From assembly GCA_002494205.1 (NCBI GenBank), contig DLBE01000043.1, positions 15,472 to 79,471 of the forward strand: a stretch of DNA of 64,000 nucleotides, written 5' to 3'. Positions 7,982-16,276 of the stretch are shown piece after piece; the first letter of the stretch is position 1; every line of letters begins with the position of its first letter. A program made the position numbers and the translations under genes. The stretch is from Caryophanales bacterium UBA7029. GTDB lineage: Bacteria; Bacillota_I; Bacilli_A; RFN20; CAG-826. The notes beneath the pieces were generated by a model. It had not been told where the DNA came from, did not search any database, and saw only the letters and a program-made list of their open reading frames with translations.

Positions 7982-8013
7982 AAGAGGGGATAAAAATCCT
8001 CTCTTTTCTTTTT
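7982..8013 (+). terminator. Terminator of hpf
   Basis: AAGAGGGGAT (7982-7991) pairs with ATCCTCTCTT (7996-8005), loop AAAA, one wobble, followed by TTTCTTTTTC. Confidence 0.85.
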
Positions 8014-8104
8014 CTTGTAAATAATTGACATTTATCATAAGATAATGTCGTGCGACTTTAGAGTCGTTAACGGGATTCAAATTTAAATCAGAAAGGATAT
8101 AATT

Positions 8105-8962
8105 ATGAATAATTATACAGCCGCTATTGCAAGTTTCATTAGATTCGATGTTGTAGTTTTTAACACCCTTGAATATGCAATGAAAAAAGATAGTTACGAT
8201 ATCAATGCTTACAAAGCACGTAAAGAAATTATTACAAACGAAATTACTCAAAACACACCACTTAAGAACTGTTGTGAACATTCAGAGGAAGCTGGTAAAA
8301 ATCTTCTCGCTAAGATTCAAGAACTTCTTGATACCATCTATTCTGAAAATTCAACAATTGTAAAACTTTCACAAGATGGTAATGAACTTAGAGTTGATTA
8401 TTCTCAAGCTATTACAATCTTCGAAACAGTTATGCCAATTCACGAAGAAGTTCGTAAAATTGTTGCAGCTCACGTTAATGCTGCTAAGAGCAAAGATCAA
8501 TATGATGAGCCAACTTATCCAGAAGTTATCGATTCAGAAGAATACTTCTATCGTGGACTTGTTAATATGTTGATGCTTGAAGAACTCGATCATCAATTTG
8601 CTGAATATAATAAAGCAAGACAAGAAGCAAAAGGTGGAATTACTGCTCAATCAAACTTCATTCAAAATGATATTAATCGTTTAGTTAAATTATTCCATTT
8701 CTCTAGGGAGAATGCTCAAGCTAAGAGTGCTGAATATTATGAAGTTATTGACCCATTATTTGCTCTTATTGAAATGACTGGTGGTCGTAGAGATCTTCCT
8801 GCAGGCAAAAACTTCGGTGATGTATTTATTGAAGTTAAGAAAATTGCTCGTGAGAAAACTGCTAAATGGGAAAATAAATGGAAAGAAGTTTATGAACCAT
8901 TTATGCAACACTTCACTGAAGAAATTCAAAAGATGCAAGCTGGTCAAGGAGCAAAGGCTTAA
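8105..8962 (+). CDS. Unrecognised cytosolic protein
   Basis: I do not recognise this 285-residue protein. It has no signal peptide, membrane helix or obvious nucleotide-binding motif. It is largely helical and charged, with tyrosine- and glutamate-rich stretches such as YPEVIDSEEYFYRG (about residue 140), a GGRRDLPAGKNFGDVF segment near 225, and a C-terminal helix ending MQHFTEEIQKMQAGQGAKA. A good AGAAAGGAT site precedes the ATG, and a small hairpin (CGACT/AGTCG, 8053-8066) lies in the leader. It is followed after 6 bases by a two-helix membrane protein, probably co-transcribed. Codon use matches highly expressed neighbours (many GAA, AAA and GTT codons), so it is very likely a real gene. 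Confidence 0.75.
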   Translation: MNNYTAAIASFIRFDVVVFNTLEYAMKKDSYDINAYKARKEIITNEITQNTPLKNCCEHSEEAGKNLLAKIQELLDTIYSENSTIVKLSQDGNELRVDYSQAITIFETVMPIHEEVRKIVAAHVNAAKSKDQYDEPTYPEVIDSEEYFYRGLVNMLMLEELDHQFAEYNKARQEAKGGITAQSNFIQNDINRLVKLFHFSRENAQAKSAEYYEVIDPLFALIEMTGGRRDLPAGKNFGDVFIEVKKIAREKTAKWENKWKEVYEPFMQHFTEEIQKMQAGQGAKA

Positions 8963-8968
8963 TATTTT

Positions 8969-9343
8969 ATGAAGAAAGTTACTACTAAAGAATTTATTTG
9001 GTATCTAGGTGCCGGTTTCCTTGTCTTCCTAGGATTAATTGCAGTTATCTTTGGAATTATTGGTTATCACGTTACCGGACCAGCTGAACAAAACTTTATT
9101 CAAAAGTTTGAAGAAGCAATTCACTTTGAACTCAGATTCTTAGGTTTAATCTTTATTGGCGCTGGCGTTGTCTTAGCAATCTGTGTCTTAGTATTCAATG
9201 CTAAAAAAGCCGATAGAGAGGTTGAAAAGAAGATTCGTAGAGAACAACGTATTGCTGCCCAAAGCAATAAAACTATTGAAGTTAAAAACGCTGTCGAAAT
9301 CATTGAAGAAGCTCCAAAAGCCGAAGAAGTCGAAGCTAAATAA
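8969..9343 (+). CDS. Small membrane protein, two helices and charged tail
   Basis: A 124-residue protein of unknown function. Helix 1 is at about residues 12-34 (YLGAGFLVFLGLIAVIFGII) and helix 2 at about 55-80 (FLGLIFIGAGVVLAICVLVF). The loop between them would face outside. A cytosolic tail rich in lysine, then in glutamate and alanine, follows (about 82-124). There is no Shine-Dalgarno sequence; it starts 6 bases after the preceding gene, so translation is probably coupled. The pairing with that soluble helical protein suggests the two act together at the membrane, which is inference. Confidence 0.7.
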   Translation: MKKVTTKEFIWYLGAGFLVFLGLIAVIFGIIGYHVTGPAEQNFIQKFEEAIHFELRFLGLIFIGAGVVLAICVLVFNAKKADREVEKKIRREQRIAAQSNKTIEVKNAVEIIEEAPKAEEVEAK

Positions 9344-9356
9344 ATTTGTTAAATTT

Positions 9357-9386
9357 AAAAGGTGTGCAAAGTTGCACACCTTTTTA
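9357..9386. terminator. Bidirectional terminator
   Basis: AAAAGGTGTGCA and TGCACACCTTTT form a strong stem (about 9357-9384) with T-runs on both strands. It serves the plus-strand pair upstream and the minus-strand lipoprotein gene. Confidence 0.85.
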
Positions 9387-10145
9387 GTTGTAAGGCCAGC
9401 CCTTTAAACCAACATCACACAGTATTGCGGAATAGCCACTTGAACCATTTGCAATGTAGTTGTTCCACTTTAATATAAAGTGTGTAGCAGTTGGTTGAGT
9501 TATATAAATCTGTTTAACATAAGGTGAATTATTATTTGGGATATTTGATTTTGTTATTTCAATGTTTTGAGTCTCAAGTAAAGTTGAATTTGAATCATAA
9601 CTTTCTAATTTAAATTGCGGTTGATTTGCTGTCGCACTATAACTACTTGATGTATGACTACTAAACCAGAATGTGAATCTACATTCAATTTTTGTCCAAG
9701 AATTAAATAAAGGCGAAATTATTTGGCAGTTTTTAACAAATTCAACTCCTGAATATGAACTATTTTCAGATGGGTTTTGCCATAGACGTCCATTTGGATT
9801 TTTTGATGATCCATAATAGAAAGTCCAATAATCGTTATAAACAGGTTCATTTCCTTCATGAAACGAAAAATTCTCCCAATTTTCCAGCGAAAATGGGGTA
9901 TTTTCAGTTTCGTCGGTATCATCTACTTGGGTGTTGGAACCAGTGTTATCGTCGTTTGTATTTGTATTAGAACCAGTATTGTCGTCTGTTGTAGTGCTGT
10001 GGTTTTCTTGATTGTCATCACTTTCTTCTTTTTCATTTACTTGAGTTTGGTCAGTGTTTTCTTTTTTAAGGCCAACCATTGAAAGAAGATCGCATGATGA
10101 GAGAGCGAATACAGATAGAATCAATAACAAACTTTTTCTATGCAT
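9384..10145 (-). CDS. Putative lipoprotein with Asn/Asp/Thr-rich linker
   Basis: A 253-residue exported protein. The signal peptide MHRKSLLLILSVFALSSC ends in a lipobox, so the cysteine at about residue 18 is probably lipidated. A low-complexity linker of repeated DDNTGSNT-type units (about 40-80) follows, then a folded domain (about 85-253) rich in aromatic residues. Its tryptophan and tyrosine content and beta-strand-like pattern recall carbohydrate-binding or jelly-roll modules, but I cannot assign a family. There is no Shine-Dalgarno sequence; TAAAAT (10152-10157) lies 6 bases before the ATG with TGAACA 17 bases further upstream, so a leaderless mRNA is likely. It is divergent from capE. 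Confidence 0.75.
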   Translation of the reverse strand: MHRKSLLLILSVFALSSCDLLSMVGLKKENTDQTQVNEKEESDDNQENHSTTTDDNTGSNTNTNDDNTGSNTQVDDTDETENTPFSLENWENFSFHEGNEPVYNDYWTFYYGSSKNPNGRLWQNPSENSSYSGVEFVKNCQIISPLFNSWTKIECRFTFWFSSHTSSSYSATANQPQFKLESYDSNSTLLETQNIEITKSNIPNNNSPYVKQIYITQPTATHFILKWNNYIANGSSGYSAILCDVGLKGWPYN

Positions 10146-10213
10146 GCTTTAATTTTACCAAATTTTTGCGAGTTTGTTCAGTAATTTGTAATATGCAAGT
10201 TCTGCACTTTTTC

Positions 10214-10249
10214 TTTACATTTTAATTAAATAATATACTATGTATACAT
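10214..10249 (+). promoter_or_regulatory. capE promoter with a perfect palindrome
   Basis: TTTACA (10214-10219), a 16-base spacer and TACTAT (10236-10241). The perfect palindrome ATGTATACAT (10240-10249) overlaps the -10 box and the predicted start and ends just before the GAGGTG ribosome site (10254-10259). The position suits a repressor operator. Because CapE carries its own DNA-binding domain, autoregulation is an attractive but untested idea. Confidence 0.5.
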
Positions 10250-10264
10250 GAGTGAGGTGAAATT

Positions 10265-11458
10265 ATGACATTAAAAGAAACTCGCAAAAATTGCAAATTA
10301 ACCCAAGAAGAAGCAGCAAAAGTTGTTGGAACTTCTTTAAGAACATATGTTACATATGAAAAAGATGAATCTAAAGCTGATCATTTAAAACTAACTAGAA
10401 TGATTGAAATTTTAAATGAGTACGCAGCAAAAGATACATCAATTTTAAAAGATAAAGTTTTATTAATAACTGGAGGTACTGGTTCTTTTGGCCACGCCGT
10501 TGTTGATAGATTCTTAAATACTGATATTAAAGAAATAAGAATATTATCGCGCGATGAAAAGAAACAAGATGATATGCGAAAAGCATATAATAACGAAAAA
10601 CTTAAATTCTATATTGGCGATGTCCGTAATCTAAGCAGTATCATTGATGCTTTCAAGGGAGTTGATTATGTTTTTAGCGCTGCTGCATTAAAACAAGTTC
10701 CTTCATGTGAATTTTTTCCAATGGAAGCAGTTAGAACTAATGTAATTGGTTCAGATAATGTCATTACCGCTTGTGTACAAAACCATGTAAAGAAAGCTAT
10801 TTTCTTATCTACAGATAAAGCCGCTTATCCAATTAACGCAATGGGTATTTCAAAAGCACTTATGGAGAAGAATGTTATTGCTCGTTCAAGACAACTTCTT
10901 AAAGATGACACCGTGCTTTGTTTAACTCGTTATGGAAACGTTATGGCTTCTAGAGGTTCTGTTATTCCTCTATTCTTACAACAAATTCATGATGGAAAGC
11001 CTATAACTATTACAAATCCAGAAATGACTAGATTTATGATGACTCTTGATGACGCAGTCGATTTAGTTTTATACGCATTTGAACATGGTGAACAAGGTGA
11101 CTTATTTGTCCAAAAGGCACCAGCTGCTACAATTGAAACATTAGCTAAAGCAGTTATAAATTTGACAAAGTCAAAAACTGGTATTTCTTATATCGGAACC
11201 CGTCATGGAGAAAAACTGTACGAAACACTAGTTACTCAAGAAGAAATGCTTCGCGCTGAAGATATGGGAAATTTCTTTAGGGTTGCTGCCGATAATAGAA
11301 ATCTTAACTATGATAAATATTTCACTAAAGGTAATAAGAAGTTAAACCTTGGTGAATCTTATACTTCACACAACACAGGCAGACTCGATGTTGCTGGAAT
11401 GGAAAAACTTTTAAAGAAGTTAGAATTATTTGGTGGACCGGTTAGACAACATGAATAA
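10265..11458 (+). CDS. capE: CapE-type UDP-GlcNAc 4,6-dehydratase/5-epimerase with N-terminal HTH
   Basis: It catalyses the first step from UDP-GlcNAc towards UDP-N-acetyl-L-fucosamine. The 397 residues divide in two. Residues 1-55 are an XRE-type helix-turn-helix (KLTQEEAAKVVGTSLRTYVTYE). From about residue 62 there is a complete extended SDR: VLLITGGTGSFGHAV for NAD(P), RILSRDEKKQDDMR, YIGDVRN, then STDKAAYPINAMGISK with the active-site region and GTRHGEKLYETL near the C-terminus. S. aureus CapE and similar enzymes begin about where the SDR part begins, so the first 60 residues are an added domain. The GAGGTG site at 10254 places translation at the HTH. No internal ATG with a ribosome site separates the parts. 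capF overlaps its end by 8 bases. Confidence 0.9.
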   Translation: MTLKETRKNCKLTQEEAAKVVGTSLRTYVTYEKDESKADHLKLTRMIEILNEYAAKDTSILKDKVLLITGGTGSFGHAVVDRFLNTDIKEIRILSRDEKKQDDMRKAYNNEKLKFYIGDVRNLSSIIDAFKGVDYVFSAAALKQVPSCEFFPMEAVRTNVIGSDNVITACVQNHVKKAIFLSTDKAAYPINAMGISKALMEKNVIARSRQLLKDDTVLCLTRYGNVMASRGSVIPLFLQQIHDGKPITITNPEMTRFMMTLDDAVDLVLYAFEHGEQGDLFVQKAPAATIETLAKAVINLTKSKTGISYIGTRHGEKLYETLVTQEEMLRAEDMGNFFRVAADNRNLNYDKYFTKGNKKLNLGESYTSHNTGRLDVAGMEKLLKKLELFGGPVRQHE

Positions 11459-12554
11459 AATCCTTGTTACAGGTGCAAATGGTTTTATTGGAAAACACAT
11501 GACCAAAGCTTTAAAAAAAGCAGGCTATGAAGTTTTTGAGTACGATTTAGATAAAACCGAAGACGATTTAAAAGCCTATATTAAGGAAGCAGATTTTGTT
11601 ATCCATTTAGCAGGAATTAATAGACCTTTAACTACTGAAGAGTTTTATAATGGAAATACAAATTTTACTAAAAAACTAGTGGATTTCCTGAAAATTTCTG
11701 GGAAAAACATCCCTATTTTGATGTCTAGTTCTACTCAAGCTGCTCTTGATAACGACTATGGAAAATCAAAAAAAATGGGGGAGGATTATTTATTTGAATC
11801 AAACCTTCCTGTATATGTTTTTAGACTAGCCAATGTGTTCGGAAAATGGTGCAGACCAAATTACAATAGTGCTGCTGCAACATTTATGTACAACATTGCT
11901 CATGATCTTCCAATTGAGATAAGAGACCCAAATTATATTGTTCATTATAATTACATTTCTGATATAATTGATACATTTATAAAATGTATAAGTGGACATA
12001 TTAAACCCTCTAAAACTATTTTGTCAGTTGTTCCAATTTATGATTGTTCGCTTGGAAATTTAGCCTCAACATTAAAGCGCTTTAAAAACTCTGTGGAGAG
12101 TGATGAACATTTGCCTGATATCAACTCAGATTTCGAATATAAATTATTCATTTCCTTTTTAGATTATTTAAAAGATGATGCGTATAGTTATAACTTTGCA
12201 GAAGATCAAAGAGGATCGTTTGAAGAAGTGTATAAAAATGCAAAATATGGACAAATTTCCATAAATAAATCATTTCCAGGCATTGTAAAAGGTGGGCATT
12301 ATCACACTTACAAAAATGAAATTTTCATGACTGTTCAAGGTCATTGTGTTACTCGCTTAAGAAAAATAGATTCTAAAGAGATTTTAGTTTTTGACCAACA
12401 TGAACATAAATCTGTGAAAGTGAAGATTAGTCCAAATTATACACACGACATTAAAAACGTTGGTAATAAAGAATCTGCCACTCTAATGTGGATTTCGGAA
12501 GTGTATTCAGATAAGACACCCGACACGTTTAGAGAAAATGTAGATATTGAATAG
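11451..12554 (+). CDS. capF: CapF-type bifunctional reductase with C-terminal cupin
   Basis: It catalyses the middle step of UDP-N-acetyl-L-fucosamine synthesis: C3 epimerisation by the cupin domain, then NADPH-dependent reduction at C4. The 367-residue protein has an N-terminal SDR (ILVTGANGFIGKHM at about 4-17, VIHLAGINRP near 52) and a C-terminal cupin (about 250-367). The cupin carries GIVKGGHYHTYKNEIFMTVQG with metal-binding histidines and a late NYTHDIKN. The SDR tyrosine/lysine pair is at DNDYGKSKKMGED (about 103-107). The ATG at 11451 was chosen because it starts the Rossmann fold directly; it overlaps capE by 8 bases. Unlike its two partners it has no HTH. Confidence 0.9.
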   Translation: MNKILVTGANGFIGKHMTKALKKAGYEVFEYDLDKTEDDLKAYIKEADFVIHLAGINRPLTTEEFYNGNTNFTKKLVDFLKISGKNIPILMSSSTQAALDNDYGKSKKMGEDYLFESNLPVYVFRLANVFGKWCRPNYNSAAATFMYNIAHDLPIEIRDPNYIVHYNYISDIIDTFIKCISGHIKPSKTILSVVPIYDCSLGNLASTLKRFKNSVESDEHLPDINSDFEYKLFISFLDYLKDDAYSYNFAEDQRGSFEEVYKNAKYGQISINKSFPGIVKGGHYHTYKNEIFMTVQGHCVTRLRKIDSKEILVFDQHEHKSVKVKISPNYTHDIKNVGNKESATLMWISEVYSDKTPDTFRENVDIE

Positions 12555-12577
12555 GACGTCATCTCGACGTCTTTTTC
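12554..12577 (+). terminator. Terminator after capF
   Basis: GACGTC (12555-12560) and GACGTC (12566-12571) pair around loop ATCTC and are followed by TTTTTCTTT. capG therefore has its own promoter. Confidence 0.75.
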
Positions 12578-12588
12578 TTTGCTAGTGC

Positions 12589-12628
12589 TATAATATTACT
12601 TGCTATTATCGCAATTTTGTCGTATTAT
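12589..12628 (+). promoter_or_regulatory. capG promoter region, two candidates
   Basis: An extended -10, TGCTATAAT, ends at 12594. Further down TTGCTA (12600-12605), a 17-base spacer and TATTAT (12623-12628) form a second promoter whose -10 ends 6 bases before the capG ATG. Use of the second would give a leaderless mRNA. No Shine-Dalgarno sequence occurs between 12595 and 12634. Confidence 0.5.
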
Positions 12629-12634
12629 TTTGAC

Positions 12635-13960
12635 ATGGAAAAGTTATTAGAATTAAGAAAAAAAATTGGCTTAACGCAAGTTGAAGCCGCAAAAAAACTT
12701 GGAGTTTCATTAAGAACATATCAAAGATATGAGAATGATGGAACCACAAATGAAAAGCTCTGCAATAAGTTAAAAGATGGCGAATGTGTCAAATTTGTGA
12801 CAAATGAATTTTTAGGATTTAAAAATGACGGCAGAATTAAGTTATTAATAATTGTTGGAACACGCCCAGAAATTATTAGGTTAGCCGCCGTCATTAATAA
12901 ATGCCGCAAATATTTTGACACCGTTTTATGCCATACTGGGCAAAACTATGATTACAATCTTAACGGAGTTTTCTTCAAAGATTTAAAAATAAACGATCCT
13001 GATGTTTACCTAAATGCAGTTGGTGCTGACCTTGGTCAAACAATGGGAAACATAATCGCTAAATCATATGAACTTATGGCTGAAATTAAACCAGACGCTG
13101 TTCTTGTTTTAGGAGATACAAACTCTTGTTTATCAGTCATAGGCGCAAAGCGCCTTCATATTCCCATTTTCCATATGGAAGCTGGAAATAGATGCAAGGA
13201 TGAATGTCTTCCTGAAGAAACAAATAGAAGAATTGTCGACATAATCTCTGATGTCAATTTAGCGTACAGCGAACATGCGAGAAGATACCTCGCCGATTGT
13301 GGACTTCCTAAAGAAAGAACATATGTAACAGGTTCTCCAATGGCTGAAGTTTTAACTGAAAATCTTAAGGAAATCGAATCAAGTGATATACTTAAAAAAC
13401 TAAATCTTCAAAAAGGAAAATACATACTTCTTTCTGCTCATAGAGAAGAAAATATTGATACTGAAAAGAACTTCAATTCTTTGTTTAACGCCATTAACTC
13501 TATGGCAAAGAAATACGATATGCCAATTTTATATTCATGCCATCCTAGAAGTAGAAAAAAACTTCAATCAAGCGGTTTTAAACTCGATCCAAGAGTTGTG
13601 ATGCATGAACCTTTAGGTTTCCATGATTATAATAATCTACAAATGAACGCTTTTTGTGTTGTCTCTGATTCAGGAACTTTACCTGAAGAGTCAAGTTTTT
13701 ATGCTTCAATTAAAAAACCAATTGCAGCAGTTTGTATAAGAACATCAACTGAAAGACCAGAGGCTTTAGATGAAGCATGTTTCGTTTTAGCTGGAATTGA
13801 TGAGAAAAATTTATTACAGGCTGTTGAAGTTGCAATTAACAATAAAGAAGGCTGTAAACCTGTTGATAATTATGTTGATACAAATGTATCTGATAAAGTT
13901 GTAAAACTGATCCAGTCTTACGTTGGTGTTGTTAATAAAATGGTGTGGCGAAAAGAATAA
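12635..13960 (+). CDS. capG: CapG-type UDP-N-acetyl-sugar 2-epimerase with N-terminal HTH
   Basis: It performs the C2 epimerisation that gives UDP-N-acetyl-L-fucosamine. With the ATG at 12635 it has 441 residues. Residues 1-35 are an XRE-type HTH (GLTQVEAAKKLGVSLRTYQRYE), similar to that of CapE in the recognition helix (LTQ.EAAK..G.SLRTY..YE). After a linker to about 65 comes a full WecB/CapG fold: LLIIVGTRPEIIRLAAV, CHTGQNYDYN, VLVLGDTNS, HMEAGNRC, PEETNRRIVD, LSAHREENID and SDSGTLPEESS. The HTH is continuous in frame with no stop or shift. It follows capF after a terminator, so expression may differ from capEF. Confidence 0.9.
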   Translation: MEKLLELRKKIGLTQVEAAKKLGVSLRTYQRYENDGTTNEKLCNKLKDGECVKFVTNEFLGFKNDGRIKLLIIVGTRPEIIRLAAVINKCRKYFDTVLCHTGQNYDYNLNGVFFKDLKINDPDVYLNAVGADLGQTMGNIIAKSYELMAEIKPDAVLVLGDTNSCLSVIGAKRLHIPIFHMEAGNRCKDECLPEETNRRIVDIISDVNLAYSEHARRYLADCGLPKERTYVTGSPMAEVLTENLKEIESSDILKKLNLQKGKYILLSAHREENIDTEKNFNSLFNAINSMAKKYDMPILYSCHPRSRKKLQSSGFKLDPRVVMHEPLGFHDYNNLQMNAFCVVSDSGTLPEESSFYASIKKPIAAVCIRTSTERPEALDEACFVLAGIDEKNLLQAVEVAINNKEGCKPVDNYVDTNVSDKVVKLIQSYVGVVNKMVWRKE

Positions 13961-13966
13961 TATTCT

Positions 13967-13995
13967 TTGCTTATATACCTAATATGCTTTACAAT
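13967..13995 (+). promoter_or_regulatory. Promoter of the flippase-glycosyltransferase gene
   Basis: TTGCTT (13967-13972), a 17-base spacer and TACAAT (13990-13995). TTTGGAGC follows at 14005-14012. Confidence 0.65.
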
Positions 13996-14024
13996 TATAT
14001 TCGCTTTGGAGCAACAATTGTAAA

Positions 14025-16274
14025 ATGAAAGAAAATCAAGCTGTTCAAGATATTCATTCAAAAAAGAAGAAAAAGAGTCGATTTATTACTCTAATTTTAG
14101 TTATATTATTAAACCTCGGAATCGTTGGTTTTATTGTAGGTAGAGAATTAACTGCAAACGGTGGTGTTGGTAAGAATAAACTTCAAATTTCTAGCATGCA
14201 CCCTTGGTTCACTGTTTCAGCTATTGTTGTCTTTGGTCTTGCTCTTTTCGCTGAATATATGAAGTATCGAAGGATGCTTCTTTCAGGTGCAGGAAGACTC
14301 GATCGAAGAGGCGCTTTCCAAGTTGCTACCTATGGTAAATATGCCGATAATATCACACCTTTAGGTGCAGGAGGTCAACCTTTCCAAATCCACTTCTTGC
14401 ATAAAAGAGGTTACCCTGGGGGAGTTTCTACAAGTGTTACAATGAATGGTTTCTTGTCACAACAAGTTGCATTCATTATTATTGCTATTTTAGTCTTAAT
14501 AATTTCGCCATATACGACAGAAATTCCTGAATCAGTTTTAGCACTTCGAATCATGGCATACATTGGTTTGGCGTTCTATTCATTTTTCCCGCTTCTTATT
14601 GTAGCTTTCGCTCTTTTTCCAAAACCAATAACTGCCTTAATCATGGCCTTTTTAAAGCTCGGGCATAAAATGCACATAGTCAAAGACTATGAGTCCGCTC
14701 ATGATAGAGTTTTTGAAGGTATAATGGAATATACCGACTTAATCAAACAAGCCATTAGAAGACCAACATTTTTGATTCCAACAATGTTTTGGTCTTTTGT
14801 TTATCAAATGTCAATTTTATCGATTCCTTTCTTCTGCATTAGAGCATTCGGAGGTGAAGGAGATTGGTGGACTATTTTCGCTATAACAGTAAACATTTAT
14901 CTTGCTATTACCATTATTCCAACTCCTGGTAATTCTGGTGTTGCTGAAGGATCATTCTATTTAGTTTTCTCCGCTCTTCCATCAGGCGCATTATTCTGGG
15001 CCATGATTTTCTGGAGAGCGTTAGTATACTATTCTTGGATAGTAATTGGACTTGTGGTTGTTTTACGAACTGCTGTTAAAAATACTTATATGCATAAAAA
15101 GGAAGTCCCAGCGGGGCGTCCACTTAACATATGCCTAGCATGTGATGCATTTTTCCCTGTAATTGATGGTGTTATTCGAACCATGGATCAATACGCTAGA
15201 GAGATGGTTAAAATGGGTCATCGTGTCGTAGTTGTTGCGCCAAATCTTAAAGGTGCTGATGATGAAAAACTTCCATATGAAGTATATCGACTACCACAGT
15301 TTAAAGTTCCTGGTATCCCGTTTGAATCAGTGAAACCTTTTATGTCTAGAAAGGTTAAAAAACACCTGGATTCTTATAATTTTGATGTTATTCATATTCA
15401 CTCACCTATGATCTTAGGAAAGATGATGCAACGATATGCTAGAAGAAGAAAAATACCTGTTTTTACAACATTCCATTCTAAATATTATGACGACACACTT
15501 CACCTAACTCATAGCAAATTGCTCGCTTCAATTATGGTGAAATATATTCTCCATTTCTATCACCGCGTTGATAGTGTTTGGGCTTGCAGTGCGTCTACTG
15601 GCGAAACACTTAGGTCATATGGATACAACGGCCATATTGGTGTTATGGAAAATGGTGTTGAAAATATGCCAGAAGGAAATATTGAAGAATATAAGAAAGA
15701 AGCAATTGCAAACTATAATATCCCAACAAACAAAAAGCTTTTCTTATTTGTCGGTCAACAAATTTGGCATAAAAATCTAAAACTTGTTTTAGATACAACC
15801 AAAGCTTTATGTGACGAAGATGATAGTTATCACACAATTATTGTTGGTGTTGGCTACGATGCAGAAGCAATTAAAAAGTATGCTGAAGAAATAGGTGTAA
15901 GTGACAAAGTCACTTTCGTTGGCAAAATTAGAAGTAGAAAAGCTTTATTTGGTTTATATGAATTATGCGACCTTTTCTTCTTCCCGTCTTTATATGATAA
16001 TGCCCCATTAGTTGTTAGAGAGGCTGCTTTGGCATCTTTACCTTCACTACTAGTTAAAGGTTCGACTGCTGCTGAAATTGTTGTTGACGATCAAAATGGT
16101 TATTTAGCAGAAAATAATGTTGAATCAATGTCGCAAAGAATTAAAGAAGCTTTTGCTTCTGGAAGAATGAAAGAAGTTGGAAAGAAAGCCTCAGAAACAA
16201 TCCCAATTCCTTGGAAAAATATTGTTGAACAAGTAATTGACAGATACATTTCTGAATCAAAACATCCTGAATAA
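14025..16274 (+). CDS. Fusion: LPG-synthase-type flippase domain and GT4 glycosyltransferase
   Basis: A 749-residue membrane protein with two modules. Residues about 20-355 form an LPG_synthase_TM/YbhN-like domain with about eight helices. It carries the family motif around DNITPLGAGGQPFQIHFLHKRG and a late TPGNSGVAEGSFY. Residues about 365-745 form a GT-B, family 4 glycosyltransferase: NICLACDAFFPVIDGVIRTMD, HIHSPMILGKM, TTFHSKYYDDTLH, LFVGQQIWHKNL and PSLYDNAPLVVREAALA with the E-x-E nucleotide-sugar region. The GT module most resembles diacylglycerol glucosyltransferases of Acholeplasma type. It may make a glycolipid or polymer carrier and move it across the membrane. Use of UDP-FucNAc from the adjacent CapEFG is possible but unproven. 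Confidence 0.82.
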   Translation: MKENQAVQDIHSKKKKKSRFITLILVILLNLGIVGFIVGRELTANGGVGKNKLQISSMHPWFTVSAIVVFGLALFAEYMKYRRMLLSGAGRLDRRGAFQVATYGKYADNITPLGAGGQPFQIHFLHKRGYPGGVSTSVTMNGFLSQQVAFIIIAILVLIISPYTTEIPESVLALRIMAYIGLAFYSFFPLLIVAFALFPKPITALIMAFLKLGHKMHIVKDYESAHDRVFEGIMEYTDLIKQAIRRPTFLIPTMFWSFVYQMSILSIPFFCIRAFGGEGDWWTIFAITVNIYLAITIIPTPGNSGVAEGSFYLVFSALPSGALFWAMIFWRALVYYSWIVIGLVVVLRTAVKNTYMHKKEVPAGRPLNICLACDAFFPVIDGVIRTMDQYAREMVKMGHRVVVVAPNLKGADDEKLPYEVYRLPQFKVPGIPFESVKPFMSRKVKKHLDSYNFDVIHIHSPMILGKMMQRYARRRKIPVFTTFHSKYYDDTLHLTHSKLLASIMVKYILHFYHRVDSVWACSASTGETLRSYGYNGHIGVMENGVENMPEGNIEEYKKEAIANYNIPTNKKLFLFVGQQIWHKNLKLVLDTTKALCDEDDSYHTIIVGVGYDAEAIKKYAEEIGVSDKVTFVGKIRSRKALFGLYELCDLFFFPSLYDNAPLVVREAALASLPSLLVKGSTAAEIVVDDQNGYLAENNVESMSQRIKEAFASGRMKEVGKKASETIPIPWKNIVEQVIDRYISESKHPE

Positions 16275-16276
16275 AT

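Noticed and set aside
12617..12634. An earlier TTG start for capG
   Set aside because: It lies within the promoter, has no ribosome site and adds residues before a complete HTH.
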